NCBI RefSeq assembly: GCF_000755165.1
Contig: NC_025880.1
Location: forward strand, 1,271,509 to 1,335,508
Direction: 5' to 3'
Origin: Leishmania panamensis
Taxonomy: Eukaryota > Euglenozoa > Kinetoplastea > Trypanosomatida > Trypanosomatidae
Length of the DNA: 64,000 bases
Notes under the pieces: generated by a model
Told to the model about the DNA's origin: nothing
The model's input: only the letters and a program-made list of their open reading frames with translations
Databases searched by the model: none
Shown here: positions 1-11,400 of the stretch, in pieces
Layout of the letters: the number at the start of each line of letters is the position of its first letter
Position numbering within the stretch: position 1 is the first letter of the stretch
Translations under genes and position numbers: made by a program

Positions 1-458
1 TTTTGAAGCAGTGCCGCAAGAGCAGCGCAGGGGCGATGGTGTACCTTTCCTCGCTGAACGTCACGCACGTTGGGCCGAACGTGGAGCATCTCACCGGCCT
101 CAAGGCCAAGAAGCCAGAGGAGCCGTGTCGCCTCTACCGCTACTCCGTCGGTGGTGGCAGCCACACCATGTGCGTTGGCTTCGTCAGCGACGACGACGCC
201 TCAGCGGCCAAGGTCTTCGATGCGCTGAAGGAAATGCGTGAGGTTCAGAACACCGAGCCGCGCAGCGGCAACGTGAAGCGCTTCATCGAGTATACAAAGA
301 AAGAGATCCCGAAGTGCAAGGAAAAGGTCGCCTCGTCGACGGAAGAGAGCAAGAAGGCAAACTACGAGACAATGCTGAAGCGGATGGAGATGATGCTCAA
401 GGACGCTGAGGACATCGAGAAGGACGCGAAGGCGGTCGCCCCGAAGGCGTACGTGTAG
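1..458 (+). CDS. C-terminal part of a kinesin-like (degenerate motor) protein, gene A; 5' end outside the window
   Basis: Only the last 151 or so codons are present. The frame is open to the left edge, and the codon at 3-5 is TTG, not a start, so the gene begins before the window. The fragment holds a GGGSHT element (nt ~149-170) followed by a hydrophobic strand and a helix ending near EVQN. Next comes RSGNVKRFIEY (nt ~259-292), and then a Lys/Glu-rich helical tail that could be coiled coil. This order matches the end of genes C and F in this window, and the GG-x(3)-T element aligns with the kinesin LGGN-x-[KR]-T region. I infer a fifth member of the local pseudo-kinesin family. The nucleotide-binding region lies outside the window, so whether this copy could bind ATP cannot be judged. 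Confidence 0.75.
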   Translation, partial: LKQCRKSSAGAMVYLSSLNVTHVGPNVEHLTGLKAKKPEEPCRLYRYSVGGGSHTMCVGFVSDDDASAAKVFDALKEMREVQNTEPRSGNVKRFIEYTKKEIPKCKEKVASSTEESKKANYETMLKRMEMMLKDAEDIEKDAKAVAPKAYV

Positions 459-3400
459 AGAATTCAATACACAAGCAAATCCACAAAAGGAGACAAGACA
501 ATGAAGTGTGCAGACACGAAATGAGAAACGGGCGGGGTGAGAGGGAAAGAGGGAGCCGCGTCACTCGGCGTTTTGTCCCCCTTTCTCTTGTGTGCGTTTG
601 ACTGTTCACGAGGTGGTGACCTCCATGTGTGTGTGTGTGTGTGCGTCTCAGTAGCACGTCTGACCTATCCCCACACGCGAGACGGGTTTGGCCTCATTTT
701 CTTTCTGCGTCTCAGTCAAGCAGGTCTCTGATCATGTGCATCTCTCTTCTCTCTTCGCGAGTCTCTCTCCAAAATTGCTTTATGGCCATCTCGATCAGTG
801 CGTGCCTTCGCCAGCGTTACGTGAGACTGGCCGTGTGTTTTTTTTTTTGGTGTGTGTGTGTGGTCGTCCCACATTCTCTAAGTGTGTACAGATTGTGCGT
901 GTTGGCCTAAAAGAGCTCAAGTAGGCCGCCGGTCGTGGAGGGGATTCTTGCGGAAAAAGGGAGGGTTTACTAAAAGTTCTTTCAACAGGGGAATCGAGCA
1001 CACCAGGTACTCAGGTTGAGGAAAGAAAAGCCCTCTTAGGTCCTTTCCCTTTTCCAAACGCCTGGTTGATCGAGAGTCATGCACACCACAGTAGCTTACC
1101 TTGGATGTACCGATGTCTGCGTCTTTCCATCACCGCACCACTGCGCTTGCTGCTTTCTCTGTGTTTGATTTTTCGCCCCTGCCCCCATCACCACCACTAT
1201 CACTCCCATTAACTTCTGGTCTTCTTCGCTTTGATCTCCGTATGTCTCGCTGCCCTTTTTTTATGTGTTTCTTCTTAGGTTTTTGTTTTCCTTCTCTACA
1301 AGATGATGTCGAGCGCTCTTTCTTCCCCTCTGCGCTGCATCTCCGCTTCAGATTGCTCTTCTTATATATGTAAGTGCTTTTATTTTCATGAATTTCTCGT
1401 TGCTTGTCCATTGGGTTCTCTGTGTAGTGTGCTGTATGCATGACACACTCTTGCCTCTGTGTAGGTCTGTAGGCATGTGTGTCCGTGGACGGGTGTCGCA
1501 GCCGTCATCTTCAACGCGTTATGACCGGTCTCGAACACCGTCTTTTTTTTTTTTGCGATGGCACAAACGCCCCCAAGCACGCAGCGACACACAAGAACAA
1601 CAATCAAAACGAAAAGAGCACATGCGGCCCCCCCTTTTGTTGCTTTGCTGTCTCTAAACCCCCTCTCTTCTTTGTGGATTTCTCTTTTCTCCCTCTCTCT
1701 CCCTTGCATCGTTCTGCTTTTCATCCTTACGCTGTCGCTTTCTTTATCTCCTTGGACGCGTGTGCTTCTCTCTCTTTCTCGCCATCGCTGTGCGCGTCGT
1801 TCATCCTGGCGATGGTGATTGTTGTCCTTCGACTGCCCTCGTGTGTTTGTGCAGTACTCGCTCTTGTGCTATTCTTTGTTGCGCGCTTTCTCCTTTGCCG
1901 TGGCCCCTCTTTTCCTTTCTGCGTTTGGAGTTCTTGTGCATCGCAAATGACACGAGGCAGAGACAAGTTTCCCCTCTTACCTTCCCAGCAGACACACAAC
2001 GCTTGCACGAGTGTGCGCATTAACGTGTCAGTCCTTTCACTCAAGGGAACTCCTACGGAGAGAGACGCATGTATGTGCGGGGTGTCTTTGAGGAGCGTAG
2101 CCCTGCCCTTTATTCTCTCGCATTGCTGTCGCAGATTTTCGTTTGTATGCAGCACTCCCCTGTTGAACGTGATGTCCTCGGTCTCTATTTTTTTTCCTTT
2201 GCTGTTCATCATGTGCCTTTCTTTCTCTCGCTCTCTGTGCTCCATCTGTGCTGTTATTCGTGAAGGTATTTCACGCATGTGTGCATATTTTTTATTTTTC
2301 TTTTTTGTTTGTTTTGCTTCTTGTATGCTCGTGGTTGTGCGCTCATGTGCGCGCATCTGAAGCAGTGAGAGATGTCAGGGAGATTGGCAAGAGGCTGGAA
2401 AACAAGGCGATAGTGCATCTGTGATTTACTGCCACTCGTTCTTTTTCCCATGCGTGGGTGCCATCCAGCTCCGCTACCGAGTTTTATTTGTTGCCTCACC
2501 CCATTGATTCATCATACGCACAATCACACACACGCACGTGGACATCAACACCCATAACGTCGTCATCCTCACCCCCTATCCAGTCCCTACTCTGCACGCA
2601 CAACCATTTTGTTGTGTATGAATTCACGTTGTGTATGTACTGCTGCATATGTGTATATATATATGATTTCTCCTTGCAATATGTAACCATATCCGGTGTT
2701 TCTTCTACAACATCCCAAGTCGTATCTCGCTCGCTCGCTCTCGCGTGCTCGCTTCCCTCGAGTTTATTCTTTCCCCCGTCCTTAGTACGGTTTCTGCTGT
2801 TTTGCTTCTTATACCTGCTTACCATCATCGTACAGTTGTGGAACAAAGAGAAGATATGGAATCAAAATCATATTCACGACAAGAACGCATTACTCAGATA
2901 TGCACAGCCCCTCCTTCTCTCACCTGGCCATTTTCTTTGCCCTTTTCTGTCTATCTATTCCCCACGCGCTCTCTCTCTCTGTGCGTATGTAAGAAACATG
3001 AGTTTGCCCCTGCTTCTCTATGCTGTTCCCCTCTTTCCCCCCCTTTGAGCGTCATCGTGCTCTCTCCTCCTCCTGTCTCGGTTTTTCCTGTGCCACCGTT
3101 ACCTGCTTCATAGTTGATCCATTTTCTCTTTTACATTATCTTGTGTTATGTTCCATACGTCTATTTTTTTTTTTGTAGTGAAAGTGTGTGGGGCGGAGGA
3201 GGGAGGGCACAACAGCGGTGTGTGTGGGGGGGGGGGGAGGAAGTGGATCATCACACACTTGTTTCTGTGTGTGTCTGCAGCGGGTGAGAATGTGCAAGCG
3301 GGCAAGCTGAACTCCTATATCCATGTTTGGGCATCAACATGCGTTGGGTTTCTCTTTCTTTCGGATTTCGTACTTGTTCGTCGGCCCTTGTCCTTCTCTG

Positions 3401-4417
3401 TCTCTTCTCAGCATATCCTTCTCCGTCTTTCTATTAAACATTATTTGCAGTGTATACTCATTTTATTCGGTCTGATCTCTCTCTCTCTCTGTTGAAAGAC
3501 GAAGTCAATTATTTCGTCTCTGTTTTTCTGCCCTTGATGGCGGTCTGCGATAGTGGCTCCCACGCACTCTTTCACACTACAGGCATCGTCAAGGGTAACA
3601 GGAAACAGGAGGTGTCACGTAGAACAGGCCGGAGGCAAAAAAAGACTGGTTGAATGAGAGGAAGGGGGGGGGGAGTGCAGCAGAGGGAGCTGATGAAGAA
3701 GGTGGGATGGGGGAGAGTGTCCACTCTAAACAAAAGAGGCAAAAACAAGCGAAGCATAGGAAGAGTGATGTTGTGCAAGAGCAGTTTGCCTGCCGACAAG
3801 ACAGAAGGCACATATGTAAGCGGCACATACGGCCATAGAAAAAGAGGAAAAAGACACCCACGCACACCCACACACCCAAACATGTACACCCATGCACAGT
3901 GTTCCCCATCCCCCCCGACTGCCCCCCTTCACCTGTTTTACCCCTCTTTACTTGATGGTTGCGTTTTTTTTTTGTTTTCTTTTTCTTTTCGCGTGCGCGC
4001 GCTCTCCTTCAACTGTTTTTTTGCTTTCATCATTCCTCTATGTGGCTCTTTGCATAGGAAGTCCACAGGTGGAACCAGGCACACCCCCGCACAAGAAGGA
4101 GGTGCGTTGCGTGCTTTCCTCGTCCTCTTTTTGCGTTTGTTTGTTTCTTTCGCCTTGTCTTCCGTATCTCCCGTGTGTCTGTGAAAGCTCGTGCGCCAGC
4201 GTGCATATCGATGTTTATGCTCCTTCCCCCTCCCTTTACACGTGTTTGCCTGTCATTTTCAGATGCGTGTCACCTCCCCTCTTTTTTGTTTGGTTGACGT
4301 CGTCTGGGTTTCCTTCGTTTTTTTTCGTTCTTTTCGCTTTTTTTTTCCGTTTCCCTCCCTTGGGTCTGTTTTGCCGTTACGGTAGATGTGCGGGCGCGCA
4401 TGTTTATCGAAGCGCGA

Positions 4418-4439
4418 TGTGTGTGTGTGTGTGTGTGTG
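4418..4439. repeat. (GT)n microsatellite
   Basis: A run of about 11 GT units is followed shortly by another GT stretch and a G-run near 4529-4552. It lies in non-coding sequence. Confidence 0.9.
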
Positions 4440-4559
4440 AGGCATCACGACTACCGACAAAAAAGTGGCAAAACATCGTCCAAAAAAAAAACGAAAGATA
4501 GCACAGAGAGAAGGCGGGACTGAGGGAGTGTGTGTGTGTGTGGGGGGGGGGGCGTATGA

Positions 4560-4860
4560 GTGGATGTGGATGAGGAAGGAGGACGTCAGCCTGAGACTGC
4601 CTCCATGCCGTTGCAACCCGTGCAATGAGGCGGATCTCTCTCATGGAAACCCTGTATCGACTCCTTGCTGCTGCTCCTGTTGCTTCGCACTTCGATCGCA
4701 ACACCCGACTCGATGCGCTTTCCCGTTCGATTATACTCAGGTCAAAGACGTGCTGGCGGCTCTCGACAACCATAGGATAGGTGCACCTTCTCGTTATCGC
4801 CGAGTTCAGAGGTGCCATAACGGTGGCGCCCTACTGTCTTTTCCTGTTGCCCTTCCCAGT
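4560..4860 (+). other. Balanced-composition island with a 51-codon frame, possible gene or retroposon relic
   Basis: In a sea of pyrimidine-rich DNA this segment has an even base mix. A short + strand frame at 4625-4780 (ATG to TAG, 51 codons) starts with MRRISLMETLYRLL and has coding-like residue use. The opposite strand is also open across the segment. I recognise no domain. It may be a decayed gene, a diverged retroposon relic, or chance. Confidence 0.25.
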
Positions 4861-5425
4861 CCTGTGTTCCATCCTGTACCTTATTACAGGGAGCGTTTTA
4901 TCACCTCAAGAAATGCACAAGTCGTAGTCCTTTGCATCGAATCCTTGAGTACTCTATGGTTGCCTCTTCACTACATCTGCTGGTCACCCTCTCCCTCTCT
5001 CTGGCATCTACATTCCTTGCATACACCATCATCTGCTCCGCTCTCTCTCTCTACCGTGTTCCACTGCCATTTCCTACATGTGGCTCACTCCCTCACGCAT
5101 GGACGTATCCTCCTCCTCTTTTGCTTTCCCTTGCTCTCACACACCCTCTGCGCACCCGCTGTTTACTGCACAGTCTGTGTGGCATCGTGCCATTCTTCTG
5201 GTCGTTGCCGCTGACCGCCACCGTGCTTGTCTTACTCCCAGGGAAACTAGAAAAACAGGCGAGTTGCGACAAGAAGGGACAGGGTTGAGCGATGCGTGCG
5301 TGTGGGCACATGCACGGAACATACACCACTCCTTCCCTCTATCCTCCACCTTTTCCCACTGCCCTCTCTGGCCTTCTCCGTTGTACGCCATTCATAGACG
5401 TGAGGTTGTGACGGGCTTCTTTATG

Positions 5426-5442
5426 CCCCCCCCCCCCCCCCC
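5426..5442. repeat. 17-base homopolymer C run
   Basis: Seventeen consecutive C residues interrupt a T/C-rich stretch. The length is likely to vary between strains or assemblies. Confidence 0.9.
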
Positions 5443-7000
5443 GGGAGATCGCGAAATCGTCGAAATCAGAATAGTCCCTCGTCCGTGCGTTTGTGCAATT
5501 TGGTGACTACTGCCATTCTGGGTGAAGTCGTTTTACTATTATCTCCGTCATTGTGTCTCCTCCTGCGTGTTTGCGTTTTCAAAGTTTTTTTCCTCCTTTG
5601 TCCGGTCTTCGGTCTTCCATCTGCTCCTCCGGGACTGCTTCATAGCAGTGCGAACAAGTTGTTGTTGTTGTGCGTATGTATGTGTTAGGGCTTCGCTCTT
5701 TTTAACGCTTCTCCTCTGTTGGCGCTGTTAATCCGACGTGGGTCATTTTGCCCGCCCCTTCTCCCCTCCAACCCGGCACTCTTTCGCCCATATCGTTGAC
5801 TCATCCAGCGTGTCGCCTCCGTTTTTTTTTTTCCCTGCTGCGCTTCTCTACCAGACCACCACCTTCCCTCTTGTCCTCTTTCTTATCGCCTGTGCGTCTT
5901 TGTGCTCCTCTCCATTGCAATTTTTTTTTCCCCTGTTTGATTTCTTTCGCTTTGCTTCTTTTCACTATTGTTTTTCTCTCTTCTTGTGCCTGGCCCTTAT
6001 GTGTGTGTCTCCCCTCATCTTTCCGGTCACTCTTTTTTTTCTCCTTTGCTCCCTTCTCTACCCACCTACTCCCACTCTACTTCACGCACTCTGACTTCCT
6101 TTCTTTTTTCCCTCTTCTCTGGCGCCTCTCAGCCCTCTCCTTTTCTTTGCTTCTTCCTTCCCTGCGCTCTGTGGCCTTTTCTTCATTTCCGCTGTCTGGT
6201 TTTCACGGTTTGTGTGTGTGTTCCCCCACCCTCTCTGCGTCTCTTCATCTCTCTTCCCGCTCTCGTTGCTCCCTCATTTTTTTTTTCCGTGCTGCCGGCG
6301 TCTGCTTCTCCCGTCCTCTTTCACGTGGACTATACGCGTTTGTTTGACTGTCTCTCCGCTGTCGTTTCTCGATTGTTCAACGCATTCGCTCTCTTACACC
6401 CCCCCCACACACATACACATACACATACGTACACACCAATACACCTCTCGATGGTGTGAAACATATAACGTACTACTCTTCATTGTTCTCTTTTTCGTCT
6501 TCGCCCTCTTCCGGTTGATACCGCTCGCGAGCCCAATCCTAAGCGACGTATGTTGTCCATCTTTTTTTTTTCTGTGATATCGGCCTCATCTCTCCCGTTG
6601 ACTCGTCGCGTAGCTTCCGCACTTTTCGTCTTGCATGTGTGTAGGTGATTCCCTGTTCCCCCTCCCCTTGCGTGGAGCTTTCCGTGGCGTCGTAGCGTGT
6701 CTCATCTACATCTGTACTACACCTATTCGTCTTGTCCTCCCGCTCAGCTTTTATTTCTTGTATTTTTCTTGGCTTCTTCTTTTATCTCGTCTCGTGCTGT
6801 GCGGTCTTCTCCCTTCCTCCCTCTCCGCATCCACAGCCCTTCATCTGTTTCGCTTTGATCTTTTTTTTGGGGTCTCCTTTTTTAGTTCGAACTCGGTGTT
6901 GCTCTTCTTCAACGCCATTCGTCCTTTACCGGATCCTCTTTTTGCTTGCTGTGCTGTTGTGTAGAAGTGCGCCTGAACCTCTCCTGTGTCTCTCTTTTCG

Positions 7001-7114
7001 ACACCCACCCACACCCACACCTACCCACACACACGCACCCCCACACACACGCACCCCCCCACACACACACACCCACACACACGCACCCCCCCCACACACG
7101 CACCCCCACACACA
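7001..7114. repeat. CA-rich minisatellite with C-runs
   Basis: About 110 bases consist only of alternating CA units broken by runs of 3-8 C and occasional ACGCAC. The arrangement approximates a repeated unit of ACACACGCACCCCC. It is asymmetric, with purine A only, and non-coding. Confidence 0.85.
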
Positions 7115-7650
7115 AGCCTGCATTTTTGTTTTCTTACGTGCATTCCCTGCTCCTCTTTATTGGCTCTGAATACACCCCTCCCATACACCCTCCGACTTGG
7201 TAAGCGTTCACAAACACGGAGCGTGTGAAGGACACATTCGCTTTCTGTTTCCGTGTTTCCTCAGCCCTTGCTCACTTGGCTCTTTTTATTCTCTCTATTC
7301 GTGTGCGTGCATACAGTGTGCGTGCGTGTTCTCTGATTGCCTCTTCTGTGCCGTGTGGTAGAGGAAGGCATACGACCAAGTTGAAGGGAAGCAGCAAGCT
7401 TCGTCACGGCCGTACCATCTTCCTCTCTTCTTTGCTTTCCTCCGCTTACTACGTCTCCCTCGCTCACCTCTTTGCATCCTTGTTTCGCTCTTCTCAACTT
7501 AATAGGGCTCCCTTCCATTAAAAGAAAAAAAAACGAAACAAGCAGACCACCCACACCGTACGCTCTCTCCGCCTTTCCCTTTCACTGCTTCGCGGCGACA
7601 TTGCCACTCGCGCTGCCGCTTCCTTTTATATCTTTCTTCCTGCCATAAGT

Positions 7651-7699
7651 ATACAAACATACATACATATACATACACATACATGCATATATACACATA
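7651..7699. repeat. ACAT/ATAC tetranucleotide repeat
   Basis: About 50 bases of imperfect ACAT/ATAC units, AT-rich relative to the surroundings, in non-coding DNA. Confidence 0.8.
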
Positions 7700-8324
7700 G
7701 CTGCTCTTCATCGCTTTTCTGTTCTCTGGTGGTCAATTTTCCCTTTTTTTCAGTCATAATTTATGGCTGCTCTTCCTTGGCATGCTTACTGCTCGGTGTG
7801 TGCTGTGTGTGTGTGTGTCTGTGCCTTTGCCGCCTCATTTGCTCGGCTGTAACACGCTGTGCGCCTCTCCCCTTTTCTCTACTTCTGTTTGCTTCTATCG
7901 AGGCACTCTTTGGTGCCGAGAGGCGGTGATTTCAGTCACGGTGCTTTCTCGGCTCGTTTTTCGTGTATTCAATCCAGCCCTTTGTCTCCATTGTCGTTGG
8001 ATCTTCTCTCTCTTTTTTTTTCTTTTCCCACATTTCGAGTCTGCAGCTTGGTTTGTGCATTGGTTGGTGTCTCGCGTGTTACCACCTTATCGGTATATGT
8101 ACATCTTGTGTGAATCACCCTCATAACAGAAGAAAAAGAAAAGGGGCGTCTACTGCTTGTCTTGATCTCCTCACTGTTTTTTTTTCCCACTTCAGGCGTG
8201 GAGCCTCTCTTCTTGTTCTCTACTCGCGCCGTCTCTCTCTCTCTCTGTGTCAGTGCAGGTGTGTGCGTTACATTGGTATATCTCCCTCTTTGTGTGTTTA
8301 TTTCAGAGTATTTGGTCAACCTTC

Positions 8325-8381
8325 GATCTTCCCATTTTTTTTTCTCGCGCAGTCACCCGTCGTCACCTACTCATTTTCTCA
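8325..8381 (+). promoter_or_regulatory. Probable trans-splice acceptor region of gene B
   Basis: A T-rich tract (with a run of nine T) ends in CTCGCGCAG, with AG at 8351-8352. A second candidate AG lies at about 8380-8381. No ATG occurs between either AG and the ATG at 8469, which supports that start. The inferred 5' UTR is about 90-116 nt. Confidence 0.5.
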
Positions 8382-8468
8382 GGTTTGGCCTTTCCGCTCG
8401 TTTGTACGACCGCGTCTACGACTCGTTATCGTCCCATTACCCCCGCCTCCAGTCGCTAAGGGGGTTGC

Positions 8469-11400
8469 ATGTCCGGCACGTCCACCGCGGAGGCGAGGGA
8501 TCACTGGATGGAAACGGCGACGCGCCCGCGGAGTAAAGGTGCACCACCGCCTCTACAGCAGAACAGCGATGAGGGACAGCTGCAGCCGGCGAGGACTTTG
8601 GTGGAGGCAGTGGAGTGTTTTGCAAATGAGCAGTATTTCGGTCTGTCGCTCGCGCAGGGTAACGAGGATGGTGATGCTCGTTCTAACAGCCCCGTAAGTT
8701 TTTGCAGAAGCGACAATACCGAAGAGACGAGACGTCATGCACAGCACAATTGCAGGCAAAGTGCGTCGGCGAATACGAAAAGAGGGACGCGCGACGAGGA
8801 TGCCGTGTATTCGGAGGCAGTCTCCTCCGTTTGCTCTTCCTACTTCAGTAGACACAACACGCTAACGGAGATTACCCATGAACGCATCATGGCGCAGCGA
8901 CTCTCAGAGAAGTTCTATGACATAAGCACGTTTTGGCCGCCTGATAGCCAAACGAGCGAGCGAGCTGGCGACACGGAGGAGCAGCTCTTTCCTGCGTTCG
9001 GAATAGAGGGAGCAGCTCCACCATCCTTGGTGCAACCGGCGACGAGAATGATGCGGGCCCGTGCAGAAACTGTGGCGACCTCTCCGCCGTCACGGTTGCT
9101 AGCCGAGTTCGATGACCTCTATCACGTTTTGTCGATGCCGATAGCAGGTGCCGTGCAGCCAAGCTCGCATGCGGGCAGCGACCGAGACAGCATCGGCGGC
9201 GGAAGCCATTTCACTAGGCGTGCACCACAGCAGGACATACACTACCTGAACACCTCAGTCTTCACCCTGTTCCCAGACGCACCTGCCAGCACCTTTGCGC
9301 GTCAGCAGCGAGACTGCGCCGCTTCACGCAGTGGGTCCGCTTCCGTCGATTCATCCTGTGATTGGGTGGTAGCACCAGAGAGCTGGGAGTACGGCGAGTG
9401 GATGTTGACGTTGCAACCAGCGATGCGGGAGGCGCTCAGCGTGCATTCGACCGGCACTATGGTGCTCGCCACCAGCGATGAGCGTCGCTCTGCAGAGTTT
9501 ACGAACCCTACTGCGACTAATGTCGCAGCAGAGCCGTCGAATAGGCCATTGTTGACAACGGCCGACTATTTCCCACGAACGGCACACCCCAAGGCGGTGT
9601 GGAATGAGCGTCAAGTAGGCACCTGTATCACTACAAAGGCGCAGTGTGCCCCCTCTACCTTTGCCTCCCGCCTGTCGCGAGGAGTTACCGACAACGATGT
9701 GTCCTCCCAGGCTAAGGCGCGGCCGCTAGTAGAGGTGTGCAATAGTGCTGCTACCACAGCACCGCCGCCGTTAGACACCTCCACCGCCACCGATGTGTGC
9801 ATCACCATGAAAGAGGTGGAGACTGGTGCGACGACTCCGATAAGGAGTGTCGCGGATGACAGTAGCGTTGTCGATGTTGCCCTTCGCCAGTTGAGCGAGC
9901 CGCTGTCGCACCACTACTCCTCTGGTTTCGCGGAGAATATCTTCGTGAGAAGGTGTTGTCGCGCCTCGGACGGCGGTGCGCCGTCTTCTGAGGTATCAAC
10001 ATTTCTGGAAGCGCGCAGCGCTCGCCAGCAGCCACCACGGCGTCCCTCTTACGCTAACAGCACCCGTTCAGTGGCGTTCAAAGCGCACACAACCACCCCT
10101 GCTATGTCGAATGGCCTCCTGGACGGGCACCAGCTGGCCTTCACGACAACCACCACCGCGCGAGGTGTGACTGCGCCGTGGTTGTTGAATAAGAGTGCGG
10201 GCACAGTGACAACCGCCTCTGTAAACAGGCCTGCAGCGGTCTTAATAGCCAATGCCGCCCCTCTCCTGCCCTCCATTGTGCCTCCTATTCGCAGGACCGC
10301 CGACGCACCACTGCGCGTACCCTCTCCTGTGGCGCCTATTTCTTCCACGGCGACGCTGCACGTGCTGTCGCCTCAGACCATCGCGGCCGTCGGACAGCAT
10401 ACTTTGACTTCGTACGCCGGACAACCGCCGGAGGTCCTTCGCGCACTCGGCAGACATCGCAGGAGGCTGGCGCTCCTGCCGGGGCCTGACAACGTCGCCA
10501 CGGAGTGTCTGTCAGGCGTGCCACGTCAGACCAAAAGTCACAGCACATCAGCCACGGCGATCGGCGCAACCTCGAGCACCACCAGCACTTCTTCGGGAGA
10601 CCTGACGTCGAGCTCCTCCCCGCAGCGCGCCTGTGCAGAATTCAGCGAACCGCAGCAGCCGTTTTTAGGGGCTGAGCCGTACCCCGACGCCATGGATGAT
10701 AACTTGGTGATTCACTGTGAATGGAGGAAGAGGATGGCTTGCTCATCACAGACTTCACCTGCGGACTGTGGGACTTGCTCTTCCGCTGCTGTTGGGCGAA
10801 GCAGGCTTTACATGGGCGTTGCAAGTTCACACTCCACCGCTTCCACCCCGACTGCCACGGCTTCACCCACGGCTGCCCCCATGACGAGCCCCTTCGCCAC
10901 CTCGTGTGGCCTCCCCGCGGAAGAGGGTGCCGCCCACGCTACCGAAGACGTGTCCTGCCTGTCACCCCAAGCAAATGAGGGCGCCCAGCAGCAACTGCTG
11001 AAAAAGCTTCCTCTGGACTCGAGAGACGAAGGCCAGACTTCGAGTCCGGTCATCTCCACCTCCCTTTCGTCACCACTGGTCACAGCGCGGAAGGCGACAC
11101 CGCCACGAGAGGAGGTGCACGACCACGGGCCTGCTTCTTCCCAAGAGAGTGGAAAGGGCGCGGTTGATCCCACTCGCTCCCAATCTGACCGGCGGCGGCG
11201 TATGGGCCTCAAGGAGAATGTGGAGGTAGTGTTACCCGACTGCAAGTCACTCCGGGTGTCCATGTCGTCGTGGCTTGAGTTTCACAACCCGACCATGCGC
11301 GAGCAGGGTAAGGAGATGATGCCGTCAGCGGAGGAGGTCTACACCCATCTCATGATGCGCTCGAACGCACTGTGCGCGTTGGTTGTCGTCGATGAGGACG

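Larger units (their letters stand above)
459..8340. other. 8-kb gene-free, pyrimidine-rich spacer
   Basis: This stretch contains the 3' UTR of gene A and a very long region dominated by C/T on the + strand. Open frames in it are Ser/Phe/Leu/Cys-rich on + and Arg/Glu/Lys-rich on -, which is what pyrimidine tracts produce by chance. I see no frame with coding-like composition longer than about 50 codons. One island of more balanced composition lies at about 4560-4860 and is listed separately. Microsatellites at 4418, 5426, 7001 and 7651 are listed separately. The length is unusual for this genome type. Confidence 0.6.

Noticed and set aside
1479..2360. A + strand open frame of 293 codons
   Set aside because: Its residues are almost all Ser, Phe, Leu, Cys and Arg, as expected from translating pyrimidine-rich DNA, and the complementary strand is equally open.
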